Of a DNA stretch of 64,000 nucleotides, positions 21,767 to 37,200 are shown in pieces; within the stretch, counting starts at the first letter, position 1, and every line of letters starts with the position of its first letter. The stretch is from Paulownia fortunei (lineage: Eukaryota > Streptophyta > Magnoliopsida > Lamiales > Paulowniaceae): contig CM033109.1 in the NCBI GenBank assembly GCA_019321725.1, positions 10,633,993-10,697,992 on the forward strand, given 5' to 3'. A program made the position numbers and the translations under genes. The notes below the pieces were generated by a model. It was not told the origin of the DNA and did not search any database. It saw only the letters and a list, made by a program, of their open reading frames with translations.

Positions 21767-23406
21767 TTGAAACTATCAATATTCACATTCACACTAAACA
21801 AACTTGGTTCAAAACTTTAAATTAAATATTTTATGAAGATATTTAAATATTTAAATATTTCTGGGCATTCATAACATATAAATGTATAACTTACCATAAA
21901 ATTAGCTCAAAATCCTATCATATTAATTAAAAATATTTTTTCAAATACAATTAACAAAAACTGTTAGTATCAAATGTACAGTGAACAGATTTGGTGAAAA
22001 ACTCCAAATTAAATATTTTATGTGGAAATTAATCTTTAAAAATTCATGGATGTATATAACATGTAGATATACAACATAACAAAAAATTAGCTCAAAATCC
22101 TATCATATGAAATCGAAATAAAGTTTTAAATGAAATTAACAAAAACTATCAGCATCAAATATATAGTGAATATGTTTGATTCGAATATCTGAATTAAATA
22201 TTTTATAAGGAAATTAATCTTTAAAACTTTATGGACATTCATGACACATAAATATGAAACATATCAGAATATTATATCAAAATCCTAACATATGAATTCT
22301 TAATACATTTTTGAATGTAATTAACAAAAATTGTCAGCATCAAATTAACAGTGAATAGACTTGATTCAAAAACCCAAAATTAAATATTTTACTAGAAATT
22401 AAATCTTAAAAAAACTTAATGGACATTCATAACATATAGATACACAACATATCAGAAAATTAATTCAAAAATCCTATCACATAAATTCAAAATATATTTT
22501 CAAATTCAGACATCACGTAGTTAACAACATAATAAACCCAGTCATAAAGATATGCTCATGTACTGTACACATATATAATCACATATACATATGTTTATAT
22601 ATTTGTAAAGAGAAAAAAGGATAATTATAACAATTAATGCTTAATCACTATACCTTGAGACTCCTCTTTATTTCCCTTGCTGCGTAGAGATGATTATAAG
22701 GAGTCTAAGTATATTATTACTTTTTTAATGCTAAAGTAAAATTCTTGGGCATGGTATATCTAATAGAAATTAAAAAAAAAGAGGGAGGAAGAGAGACGTG
22801 AGGTTGAGAGGAGACAGAGAGAAAGAGAAATAGAGAAATCATGAGTTTAGAGGGAAGAGTGTTTATTTTTATGGTTAAATAAGATAATATTTCTAAAGCT
22901 AATTAAGGTGATTTAAGGCTTGATCAATGGTCAAGAATGATTGATACATATTTAAAATGTGTGAGAAAGAAAATAGAAAAACGAAGGTTTGAATTTTCCT
23001 TTTTTTTATTAGTACATTTATTATTTTTATTCAACCATAGCATCTATATTAACCAACTTTACGTATATGTGTGTGTGTGTGTGTATATATATAGAATATA
23101 ATCAAATTTATATTCAAAACAAGCTCAAAGATATTTACCTTAGAATCCTAGAATAATCATTAAATAAATATTATATTACACACAATTATTCTAATTATTT
23201 AGTCAATCAAATAATTATCATAAAAAAAATCAATTTATCAAATAATTGGAATGAACTTGTCTTAGCACATCCGGATCTCGTCACAGTCACCTGCATAGAC
23301 ACTAAAACTATTAGTAGATTGATTTTAATAATTTTATCATAATTAAATAACATCAACTAAATTTTCTATTAGTTCTAATAAAAATCGTAAAAAGTGGGGC
23401 ATTACA
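21767..23406. repeat. Right terminal repeat (truncated LTR-like, 1.64 kb)
   Basis: Aligns with 18581-20218, including the ~186-bp subrepeats (the CTCAAAATCCTATC word near 21906, 22091, 22278 and 22460) and the end GGGGCATTACA. It lacks the first ~1.1 kb of the left copy. A (GT)n(TA)n microsatellite sits near 23068-23092. Confidence 0.75.
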
Positions 23407-23411
23407 TTAAG

Positions 23412-25240
23412 CCACATGATTGATTCAGTAAATTAATTAATCAATTATACAACACTAGAATTATTTAAAAATTCAACTAATTGATCTCATCAATTAATTA
23501 ATTTTTAGTATGTGTTTGCCTAATTTAATAAGACTAATCAAATTATCTCATCATTTTTCTAGTTAATTTAAATCTTGTATTAAGTAACACACAACAAATT
23601 AATTAATCTATTAATTAATTTTTCAATTCAACTGTTTGAGTAAATTAAAGCTTAGTGAATTAATAGATCTCAATTAATTCAATCTGATGTGGTATGGATT
23701 TGCCTTCTCCCAAATGGGCTCGTCTAAGTGAAGTCCTGGCTAAGGGTTATAGGCTTGGGCCCAAATGCTGAGTTGAGTTGCTAGCTTTAGCCCAGATATT
23801 CAGCTATTTAGGTGTTACCAATTAGAAGTGGGTTGGTTAGCCCATGATTGAATGATAGAAGCTGGCTTATTCTACTCATGGCCAAGTTAGAGGAGCTAGT
23901 CAGTTGAAATATTATCTTGCTTATGCCAAGCTGAGATGCTTGACCAGATATGGAGTAACCAATATAGGTAGACTGAGCAGAACAACCTAACTTAGGCATA
24001 ATAGAGTGAGCAGGTTGACACTTATTTGATATCCATGATTTTAGAAAATTTGATTTATTTTCGTGAGGTAATAGAATCCTTTCTTAATTATATCACCCTG
24101 ATGGGGGTACTATAAAAAGGTGATTTGAGTTTTTTTTATCATATACTTGAGATACACACACTTTGATTGAATGATCGATGCTCTTCGAATTCTTATTGAC
24201 TTGAGCATTGAAATTTTTTTGTTGGGCAACCTCCAATGCTTTACAGGTCAATCCAAACGTGGTTTGTTGATCAGGCTGCTGAACTCAGACTTCTTGATTG
24301 GTGCTGAAATTTTGAGCACATCACAATCCCCAATTGGGCTTGGATTAATTGATCTCATTAATTAAGGTCCATTTAATTTAAAAGAAATTAATCCAAGAGC
24401 TAGATTGGTGAATTAATTAATACAACTCTTGAATTAATTAATTTAGTTAATTAATTCACCAATCTAACTCTTGAATTAATTTCTTTTAAATTAAAATAGA
24501 CCTATTTGACTTAGTTTGTGACCCTTTAGGTTCACCACCAGGCCATAGTCTCCCACAATAATTTAATTTTGAGTATTTAAAATTGCTTTGATTAATTAAA
24601 CCCTTTAATTAACTATTCTAGAATTAATGTCACTAATTCGAGAATACCTACAAATAATGGTTAACATCTAGTAATGTGCCATAAAGACCTAGAATTAAGT
24701 GAAGTTAATGTAAACCTTTTCAATAACGATTGTCATTCAAGTAAGATCCCTTCATCATCTAATATCTTAATAGATGAAATTTTAATCGAAACCCTATTAG
24801 CCCTATATCTTGTATCCTTTCCTAGTTCACGATTTAATGATTAAATTAGAGAACTCCTTCGTAACCATCATCCTGCTTTGGCCAAGGATTTCCTAAGTTG
24901 TGGATAGTGAAAAACATAGGACATATTCTCAATTAAATGGGTCATAAATCCTTTGTTGACACTCACAAACCTCCAAACATGACTAAATTGCACCCAAAAT
25001 CCATTTATTATAATTCTCAAGGAATTAGAATATAGATCAAAGTACAATTCTCCATGCACAAGGTTATCATAGTGCCGAAAGTCGAAAGACTAATCTTGCA
25101 TTATCGTAACAAAGAAATTCCTTATCTAATATTTGGTAAGTTTAAATTAAGAATTTCATAGTAGAGTTGTTCACTGAATTTGTTCTCCAACAAGCATTCA
25201 CATACTACTCTAATGTCTCCACAGTGATGCCATAAATTAT
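23412..25240. other. Noncoding A+T-rich region, possible decayed retrotransposon
   Basis: No gene recognised. There is a TATA-like TATAAAAAGG near 24112, many TTAATTAATT words and a foldback (24365-24503). The mixture suggests LTR or UTR remains, but no ends or coding domain are visible. The open frames at 23808-23999 and 24171-24365 show no family resemblance. Confidence 0.4.
24365..24503. repeat. Perfect-looking foldback, ~56-bp arms
   Basis: The left arm 24365-24420 (AGGTCCATTTAATTTAAAAG...) and the right arm 24447-24503 (...TTTAAATTAAAATAGACCT) are near-complete inverse complements, with a ~26-bp loop. DNA or RNA here could form a long hairpin. Confidence 0.9.
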
Positions 25241-28200
25241 ACATGTTGAATATTATTGCAAATAAAATAATTAAAACCTACATATTCACTAAGATAAATT
25301 TAAAAGTCAGTTTTCTCAACTTAATAGAATAATTTAATACTTAAAAGAAATAACTAGAATAATTCATTAAAATTAATTAGAATTGTCTAATGTCTAAAAA
25401 AAAGTGTACCTAATATAAAGTAATTAATTAAAACAAATGAAATAAATTCTCTCATAATAAATATAATTGTAAAAGAAATTAATAATTTATTCACATTCAA
25501 TACAATTACAACTAATTCATTACCAAAAATAATATTAACTGAAATAAAATTACTAGCACTTAATATAATTATAAATAAAATTATATTTCTATCACCATTC
25601 AAATAAATAAGATTTTCATATTATGTATAATTATAAATATTACTGTCAAATAATTTATATAATACAATAGTTTAATCTAATATAGGTGCACCATTCTTCG
25701 CCCTCAATACAAATATAAATAAAATTACAACTCTATTATCTAATATTTACTCATGTACAACATTCAAATAAATAAATTTCACATATTGTAAATAACAATA
25801 AAAGAAACTATTTGCTGAAATAAAATTACTTATACGAAATATAATTATAAATAAAATTAATCATAAATAAAATAAAACTTTTTCATAAACAATTAAGATA
25901 ATTTATATAATACAACAATGTTATCTAATATACATGCACCATTCAAATAAGTATACTCATATTAAAATTATAAAATAATTAAATTCTAAATGTAAGCTAA
26001 GATAAATTTATTCTGAAAAATACTATTTTATAAAATAAAATTAGTCATACTAAATATAATTTTAAAAATGAATGAAACTCAGCTTTATAAGTTAAGTTTC
26101 CGAAAGAAATTAAATGGTATAACAATATAAATTAATATTTATTTAGATAGACTAAATAAATTACAACTACTGAATATAATTACAGTTTAAGTAACAATAA
26201 CATAAATTTATTCTCCATAATACTGTAAAATTTAATAAGTTATCAAAATTATATTTTCTTGCTCACTTTTTCGACTTAACCAAATAATTCATTACTTTTT
26301 AAACTAATTTCCTAAAATTAATTAGAAATATCTAATGTCTAAACTAAATGTACCTAACATAAATTAATTACCTAAAATACTATATTTTAAAATAAATTCA
26401 TAAAGAATATAATTATAAATAAAATCAATAACTACTCACATTGAATATAATTATAAATAAAATCACAAAATTCTAAATGTACACTAAAATAAATTTAATA
26501 ACTAAAATATTACTTATACAAAATTACTCACACTCAATATAATTATGAAAAAACTAACATTTCTATTTTCAAATAATTAATACGTACACCATTGAAATAA
26601 ATAAATTTTTTAGGTTATATATAATAAAAAATAATGCAATTTATTGAACTAAAATTAATATAAATGTAAATCAAATCAAATTTTTAGTAATAAATAAAAT
26701 TACTAATAACAAATGAAATACAATTTTGTAAGTTAAGTTGTTAAAAATTTATATGGTATAATATTATAATTCAATATTTATTTATATAGACCTTTTGCAT
26801 ATATATAAATTACACATAATGAATACTATTATAAATAAAATAATTAAAACCTATATGTACACTAAGATAAATTTAAAATAGTCACTTTTCTCAACTTAAT
26901 AGAATAATTTAATACTTAAAAGAAATAACAAAAATAATTTATTAAAATTAATTGGATCTATCTAATATCTAAACAAACTGTACCTAAGATAAAGTAATTA
27001 ATTAAAATAAATGAAACAAATGCGCTCATAATAAATATAATTATAAAAAAAATTAATAATTTACTCGCATCCAAAATAATTATAAATAAAATTATATTTC
27101 TATTTTCTAATATCTATTTAAATACACCATTCAAATAAATAAGATTTTCATATTATGTATAATTATAAATATTACTGTCAAATAATTTATATGATACAAT
27201 AGTTTAGTCTAATATAAGTGCACCATTCCTCACCCTCAATACAATTATAAATAAAATTACAACTCTATTATCTAATATTTACTCATGTACAGCATTCAAA
27301 TATATAAATTTCACATATTATAAATAACAATAAAAAAAACTATTTGCTGAAATAAAATTACTTATACGAAATATAATTATAAATAAAATTAATCATAAAT
27401 AAAATAAAACTTTTTCATAAACAATTAAGATAATTTATATAATACAACAATGTTATCTAATATACATGCACCATTCAAATAAGTATACTCATATTAAAAT
27501 TATAAAATAATTAAATTCTAAATGTAAGCTAAGATAAATTTATTCTGAAAAATACTATTTTATAAAATAAAATTAGTCATACTAAATATAATTTTTAAAA
27601 ATGAATGAAACTCAGCTTTATAAGTTAAGTTTCCGAAAGAAATTAAATGGTATAACAATATAAATTAATATTTATTTAGATAGACTAAATAAATTACAAC
27701 TACTGAATATAATTACAGTTTAAGTAACAATAACATAAACTTATTCTCCATAATACTGTAAAATTTAATAAGTTATCAAAATTATATTTTCTTGCTCACT
27801 TTTTTGACTTAACCAAATAATTCATTACTATTTAAACTAATTTACTAAAATTAATTAGAAATATCTAATGTCTAACTAAATGTACCTTACATAAATTAAT
27901 TACCTAAAATACTATATTTTGAAATAAATTTACTCATAAAGTATAATTATAAATAAAATTAGTAACTACTCACATTGAATATAATTACAAACAAAATCAC
28001 AAAATTCTAAATGTATACTAAAATAAATTCATTAACTAAAATATTACTTATACAAAATTACTCACACTCAATATAATTACGAAAAAACTTACATTTCTAT
28101 TTTCAAATAATTATTACATACACCATTCAAATAAATAAATTTTTGGGTTATATATAATTTCAAATAATACAATTTATTGAAATAAAATTATTATAAATGT

Positions 28201-31200
28201 AAATAAAATCAAATTTATAGTAATAAATAAAATTACTAATAATAAATGAAATACAATTTTGTAAGTTAAGTTTTCAAAAACTTTATACGGTACAATAATA
28301 TAATTTAATATTTATTTATATAGACCATTTGCATATATATAAATTACACATGTTGAATATTATTACAAATAAAATAATTAAAACCTACAAAAACACTAAG
28401 ATAAATTTAAAAGTTACTTTTCTCAACTTAATAGAATAATTTAATACTTAAGAGAAATAACTATAATAATTTATTAAAATTAATTAGAACTGTCTAATGT
28501 CTAAACAAATTGTACTTAAGATAAAGTAATTAATTAAAATAAATTCGCTCATAATAAATATAATTGTAAAAGAAATTAATAATTTATTCGCATTCATTAA
28601 AATGAATAATAATTAAACAAAAACTTTGGTAAAAATTTAAGATAATTTATATAATACAACAATTTAATCCAATGTACATGCATCATTCAAATAAGTAAAC
28701 TCATACTAAAAATATAAAATAATTAAATTATAAATGTACACTAAGATAAATTTATTTTCAAAAATACTATTTGTTGAAATAAAATTAGTCGTACTAATAT
28801 AATTCTTAAAATGAATGAAACTCGACTTTTTAAGTTAAGTTTTCAAAAGAAATTATATGGTATAGCAATATAAATTAATATTTATTTAGTAAATAAATTA
28901 CAACTACTGAATATAGTTACAATTAAAGTAATTAAAATCTATATACATGTACATTAATATAAATTTATTCTCCATAATACTATATAATTTAATAAATTAT
29001 CAAAATTATATTTTCCTGCTCACTTTTTTCGACTTAACCAAATAATTCATTACTTTTTAAACTAACTAACTAAAATTAAATAGAAATATCTAATGTCTAA
29101 ACTAATTGTATCTAAGATAAAGTAATTGATTAAAATAAATGAAACAAATTTACTCAAAATAAATATAATTGTAAAAAAATTAATAAATTACTCGCATTCA
29201 ATATAATTACAATTAATTCATTACTTAGAATATTATTAGCAGGAATAAAATTACTAGCACTCAATATAATTATAAATAAAATTATAATTCTATTTTTTAA
29301 TATCTATTTACATACACCATTCAAATAAATAAGATTTTCATATTATGTATAATTATAAATATTACTTTCAAATAATTTATATAATACAATAGTTTAATCT
29401 AATATACGTGCACCATTCCTCGCCCTCAATACAATTATAAATAAAATTACATTTCTATTATCTAATAATAATCATGTACACCATTCAAATAAATAAATTT
29501 TATATATTGTAAGTAACTATAAAAAATACTATTTGAAAAATAAAATTAGATATACATATTACAATTATAAATAAAATTAATAATAAATAAAATAACACTT
29601 TTTCATAACACATTTAACATAATTTATATAATACAACAATTTAATCAAATATGCATGCACCATTCAAATTATTAAACTCATACTAAAAATATAAAATAAT
29701 TATATGGTATAATAATATAATTTAATATATATTTATATAGACCATTTGCATATATAAAATTACACATATTGAATATTATTACAAATAAAATAATTAAAAC
29801 CCACATATACACTAAAATAAATTTAAAATAGTCACGTTTCTCAACTTAATTGCATAATTTAATACTTAAAGAAATAACTAAAATAATTTATTAACATTAA
29901 TTAAAATTGTCTGATGTCTAAATAAATTGTACCTAAGATAATGTACTGTTTGATGTCTAAATAAATTGTACGTAAGATAATGTAATCAATTAATATAAAT
30001 GAAATAAATTTGCTCATAATAAATATAATTGTAAAAAAAATTATAACTTACTCACATTCAAAATAATTACAACTAATTCATAACCTACAATAGTAATAAT
30101 AGGAAAAAATTACTAGCACTTAATATAATTATAAATAAAATGTATTTCAATTTTCTAATATTTATTTAAATACACCACTCAAATAAACAAGATTTTCATA
30201 TTTTGTATAATTATAAATATTACTTTCAAATAATTTATATAATACAATAGTTTAATCTAATTACGTGCACCATTCCTCACCCTCAATACAATTATAAAAA
30301 AATTGCAATTCTATTATCTAATATTTACTCATGTACACCATTCAAATAAAAAAACTACATATTGTAGATAACTTTAAAAAATACTATGTGCAGAAATAAA
30401 ATTGCTTTATAGATTACAAATATAAATAAATTTAATAATAAATAAAAAAACACTTTTTCATAAAAAGATTAACATAATTTATATAATACAATAATTTAAT
30501 ATAATACACCTGCACCATTCACATAATTAAACTCATACTAAAAATATAAAACAACTATACGGTATAAAAATATAATTTAATATTTATTCATATAGGCCAT
30601 TTGCATATATATAAATTACACCTATTGAATATTATTATGAATAAAATAATTAAAACCTACATATACAGTAAGATAAATTTAAAATAGTATTTCTCTCAAC
30701 ATAATAGAATAAATTAATACTTAAAAGAAAAAACTATAGTAATTTATTAAAATTATTCCTAATGTCTAATGTCCAAATAAATTGTACCTAAGATAAAGTA
30801 ATTAATTAAAATAAATTAAATAAATTCGCTCAAAATAAAAATAATTTTAAAAAAGTTAATAATTTTCTCGCACTGAAAATATTACTACTAATTCATTACC
30901 TAAAATAGTATTAATAGGAATAAAATTACTAGCACTCAATATAATTATAAATAAAATTATATTTTTATTTTTTAATATTTATTTGAATGCACCATTCAAA
31001 AAATAACATCTCATATTATGTATAATTATAAATATTACTGTCAAATAATTTATATAATACAATAGTTTAATTTAATATATGTGCACCATCCCCGCCGTCA
31101 ATACAATAATTATAATAAAATTACAATTCTATTATCTAATATTTACTCATGTACACCATTCAAATAAATAAATTTTACATATAATAGATAACTATAAAAA

Positions 31201-34200
31201 ATACTATGTGTTGAAATAAAATTACTTATACAGATTACAATTATAAATAAATTTCATAATAAATAAACTAACACTTTTTCATAAAAAGTTTAACATAATT
31301 TATATAATACAACAATTTAATCTAACATACCTGCACCATTCAAATAATTAAACTCATACTAAAAATATAAAATAATTATACGGTATAAAAATATAATTTA
31401 ATATTTATTCATATAGGCATTTGCATATATATAAATTACACATATTGAATATTATTATATGAATAAAATAATTAAAACCTACATACAGTAAGATAAATTT
31501 AAAATAGTCATATCTCCCAACTTAATAGAATAAATTAATACTTAAAAGAAAAAACTATAGTAATTTATTAAAATTATTTCGTACTGTCTAATGTATAAAT
31601 AAATTGTACCTATAATAAAATAATTAATTAAAATAAATAAAATAAATTCGCTCATAATAAATGTAATTTTAAAAAAGTTAATATTTTACTCGCACTGAAA
31701 ATAATTACCACTAATTCATTACCTAAATTGTATTAATAGGAATAAAATTACTAGCACTCAATATAATTATAAATAAAATTATATTTTTATTTTTTAATAT
31801 TTATTTCAATACACCATTCAAATAAATAAGATCTTCATATTATGTATAATTATAAATATTACTGTAAAATAATTTATATAATACAATAGTTTAATCTAAT
31901 ATATGTGCACCAGTCCCCGGTGTTAATACAACAATTATAAATAAAACTACAATTCTATTATTTAATATTTTCTCACGTACACCATTTAGATAAATAAATT
32001 TATATTTGTAGATAACTATAAAAAATACTATGAGCTAAAATAAAATTATTTTTTCAAAAAGTTTACCATAATTATATATAATACAACAATTTAATCTAAC
32101 ATAACTGCACCATTCAAATAATTAAACTCATACTAAAAATATAAAATAATTATACGGTATAAAAATATAATTTAATATTTATTCATATAGGCCATTTGCA
32201 TATATATAAATTACACATATTGAATATTATTATGAATAAAATAATTAAAACCTACATATACAGTAAGATAAATTTAAAATAGTCATTTCTAAACTTAATA
32301 GAATAAATTAATACTTAAAAGAAAAAACTATAGTAATTTATTAAAATTATTTCGTACTGTCTAATGTATAAATAAATTGTACCTATGATAATAATTAAAT
32401 AAAATAAATTTGCTCATAATAAATATAATTTTAAAATAGTTAATAATTTACTCGCACTGAGAATAATTACCACTAATTCATTACCTAAATTAGTATTAAT
32501 AGGAATAAAATTACTAGCACTCAATATAATTATAAATAAAATTATATTTTTATTTTTTAATATTTATTTCAATACACCATTCAAATAAATAAGATCTTCA
32601 TATTATGTATAATTATAAATATTACTGTAAAATAATTTATATAATACAATAGTTTAATCTAATATATGTGCACAATCCCCGGTGTCAATACAATAATTAT
32701 AAATAAAACTACAATTCTATTATTTAATATTTTCTCACGTACACCATTTAGATAAATAAATTTTATATATTGTAGATAACTATAAAAATACTATGAGCTA
32801 AAATAAAATTATTTTTTCATAAAAAGTTTAACATAATTTATATAATACAACAATTTAATCTAACATAACTGCACCATTCAAATAATTAAACTCATACTAA
32901 AAATAAAATAATTATACGGTATAAAAATATAATTTAATATTTATTCATATAGGCCATTTGCATATATATAAATTACACATATTGAATATTATTATGAATA
33001 AAATAATTAAAACCTACATATACAGTAATATAAATTTAAAATAGTCATTTCTCTCAACATAATAGAATAAATTAATACTTAAAAGAAAAAAGTATAGTAA
33101 TTTATTAAAATTATTTCGTATTGTCTAATGTCTAAATAAATTGTACCTATAATAAAGTAATTAATTAAATTAAATAAAATAAATTCGCTCATAATAAATA
33201 TAATTTTAAAATAGTTAATAATTACTCGCACTAAAATAATTATCACTAATTCATTACCTAAAATAGTATTAACAGCAATAAAATTACTAGCACTCAATAT
33301 AATTATAAATAAAATTATATTTTTATTTTTTAATATTTATTCACTACATACCATTCAAATAAATAAGATCTTCATATTATGTATAATTATAAAATTACTG
33401 TCAAATAATTTATATAAACAATAGTTTAATCTAATATATGTGCACTAATCCCCGCTGTCAATACAATAATTATAAACTTAATAGAATAAATTAATACTAT
33501 AAAAAGAAAAAACTATGAATTTATTAAAATTATTTGTACTGTCTAATGTATAAGTAAATTGTACTATGATAAAATAATTACCACTATTCATTACCAAAAT
33601 AGTAATCAATAGGAATAAAATTACTAGCACTCAATATAATTAACAAAATAAATTATATTTTTATTTTTTAATATTTATTTAAATACACATTCAAATAAAT
33701 AAGATTTCCATATTATGTATAATTATAAATATTACTGTAAAATAATTTATATAATACAATAGTTTAATCTAATATATGTGCACCAATCCGCCGTCAATAC
33801 AATAATTATAAATAAAATTACAATTCTATTATCTAATATTTACTCATGTACACCATTCAAATAAATAAATTTCAAATATTGTAGATAATTATAAAAATAT
33901 TATGTGCTGACATTAATCACTTATACATAATACATTATAAATAAATTTAAAATAATAAATAAAATATCACTTTTTCATAAAAAGTTTAACATAATTTATA
34001 TAATACAACAATTTAATCTAACATACCTGCACCATTCAAATAATTAAACTCATACTAAAAATATAAAATAATTATACGGTATAAAAATATAATTTAATAT
34101 TTATTCATATAGGCCATTTGCATATATATAAATTACACATATTGAATATTATTATGAATAAAATAATTAAAACCTACATATACAGTAAGATAAATTTAAA

Positions 34201-37200
34201 ATAGTCATTTTTCTCAACTTAATAGAATAAATTAATACTTAAAAGAAAAAACTATAGTAATTTATTAAAATTATTTCGTATTGTCTAATGTCTAAATAAA
34301 TTGTACCTAAGATAAAGTAATTAATTAAAATAAATTAAATAAATTCGCTCATAATAAATATAATTTTAAAAAAGTTAATAATTACTCGCACTGAAAATAA
34401 TTACCACTAATTCATTACCTAAAATAGTATTAATAGGAATAAAATTACTAGCACTCAATATAATTATAAATAAAATTATATTTTTATTTTTTAATATTTA
34501 TTTAATACACCATTCAAATAAATAAGATCTTCATATTATGTATAATTATAAATATTACTGTCAAATAATTTATATAACATAATAGTTTAATCTAATATAT
34601 GTGCACCAATCCGCCGTCAATACAATAATTATAAATAAAATTACAATTCTATTATCTAATATTTACTCATGTACACCATTCAAATAAATAAATTTTACAT
34701 ATAATAGATAACTATAAAAAATACTATGTGTTGAAATAAAATTACTTATACAGATTACAATTATAAATAAATTTCATAATAAATAAACTAACACTTTTTC
34801 ATAAAAAGTTTAACATAATTTATATAATACAACAATTTAATCTAACATACCTGCACCATTCAAATAATTAAACTCATACTAAAAATATAAAATAATTATA
34901 CGGTATAAAAATATAATTTAATATTTATTCATATAGGCCATTTGCATATATATAAATTACACATATTGAATATTATTATGAATAAAATAATTAAAACCTA
35001 CATATACAGTAAGATAAATTTAAAATAGTCATTTTTCTCAAATTAATAGAATAAATTAATACTTAAAAGAAAAACTATAGTAATTTATTAAAATTATTTC
35101 GTACTGTCTAATGTATAAATAAATTGTACCTATGATAAAATAATTAATTAAATAAATAAAATAAATTCGCTCATAATAAATATAATTTTAAAAAAGTTAA
35201 TAATTTACTCGCACTGAGAATAATTACCACTAATTCATTACCTAAATTAGTATTAATAGGAATAAAATTACTAGCACTCAATATAATTATAAATAAAATT
35301 ATATTTTTATTTTTTAATATTTATTCAATACACCATTCAAATAAATAAGATCTTCATATTATGTATAATTATAAATATTACTGTAAAATAATTTATATAA
35401 TACAATAGTTTAATCTAATATATGTGCACCAATCCGGTGTCAATACAATAATTATAAATAAAACTACAATTCTATTATTTAATATTTTCTCACGTACACC
35501 ATTTAGATAAATAAATTTTATATATTGTAGATAACTATAAAAAATACTATGAGCTAAAATAAAATTTTTTTTCATAAAAAGTTAACATAATTTATATAAT
35601 ACAACAATTTAATCTAACATACTGCACCATTCAAATAATTAAACTCATACTAAAAATATAAAATAATTATACGGTATAAAAATATAATTTAATATTTATT
35701 CATATAGGCCATTTGCATATATATAAATTACACATATTGAATATTATTATGAATAAAATAATTAAAACCTACATATACAGTAAGATAAATTTAAAATAGT
35801 CATTTCTCTCAACTTAATAGAATAAATTAATACTTAAAAGAAAAAAGTATAGTAATTTATTAAAATTATTTCGTACTGTCTAATGTAAAATAAATTGTAC
35901 CTATGATAAAAAATTAATTAAAATAAATAAAATAAATTCGCTCATAATAAATATAATTTTAAAAAAGTTAATAATTTACTCGCACTGAGAATAATTACCA
36001 CTAATTCATTACCTAAATTAGTATTAATAGGAATAAAATTACTAGCACTCAATATAATTATAAATAAAATTATATTTTTATTTTTAATATTTATTTCAAT
36101 ACACATTCAAATAAATAAGATCTTCATATTATGTATAATTATAAATATTACTGTAAAATAATTTATATAATACAATAGTTTAATCTAATATATGTGCACC
36201 AATCCCCGTGTCAATACAATAATTATAAATAAAATACAATTCTATTATTTAATATTTTCTCATGTACACCATTTAAATAAAATAAATTTTATATATTGTA
36301 GATAACTATAAAAAATACTATGAGCTAAAATAAAATTATTTTTTCATAAAAAGTTTAACATAATTTATATAATACAACAATTTAATCTAACATAACCTGC
36401 ACCATTCAAATAATTAAACTCATACTAAAAATATAAAATAATTATACGGTATAAAAATATATTTAATATTTATTCATATAGGCCATTTGCATATATATAA
36501 ATTACACATATTGAATATTATTATGAATAAAATAATTAAAACCTACATATACAGTAAGATAAATTTAAAATAGTCATTTCTCTCAACATAATAGAATAAA
36601 TTAATACTTAAAAGAAAAAAGTATAGTAATTTATTAAAATTATTTCGTACTGTCTAATGTATAAATAAATTGTACCTATGATAAAATAAATAAAATAAAT
36701 TCGCTCATAATAAATATAATTTTAAAAAGTTAATAATTTACTCGCACTGAGAATAATTACCACTAATTCATTACCTAAATTAGTATTAATAGGAATAAAA
36801 TTACTAGCACTCAATATAATTATAAATAAAATTATATTTTTATTTTTTAATATTTATTCAATACACCATTCAAATAAATAAGATCTTCATATTATGTATA
36901 ATTATAAATATTACTGTAAAATAATTTATATAATACAATAGTTTAATCTAATATATGTGCACCAATCCCCGCCGTCAATACAATAATTATAAATAAAATT
37001 ACAATTCTATTATTTAATATTTACTCATGTACACCATTTAAATAAATAAATTTTATATATTGTAGATAACTATAAAAAATACTATGAGCTAAAATAAAAT
37101 ATCACTTTTTCATAAAAAGTTTAACATAATTTATATAATACAACAATTTAATCTAACATAACTGCACCATTCAAATAATTAAACTCATACTAAAAATATA

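Larger units (their letters stand above)
17464..23406. mobile_element. LTR-bounded element carrying a DXS gene fragment
   Basis: The outer ends are TGTAACACCCCC at 17464 and GCATTACA at 23406. They are immediately flanked by TTAAG on both sides (17459-17463 and 23407-23411). The right terminal repeat (21767-23406) aligns with 18581-20218 along its whole length. I see no PBS, gag or pol inside. Instead the interior (20219-21766) holds exons of a DXS pseudogene. It is best read as an LTR retrotransposon (the TGTAACACCCC terminus is shared with the gypsy LTR at 41126) whose interior and the 5' part of one LTR were replaced by, or captured, genomic DXS DNA. The orientation is unknown. Confidence 0.65.

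Noticed and set aside
25387..35575. Short open frames within the satellite
   Set aside because: All are low-complexity Ile/Asn/Tyr/Phe-rich products of A+T-rich repeats and are not kept from monomer to monomer.
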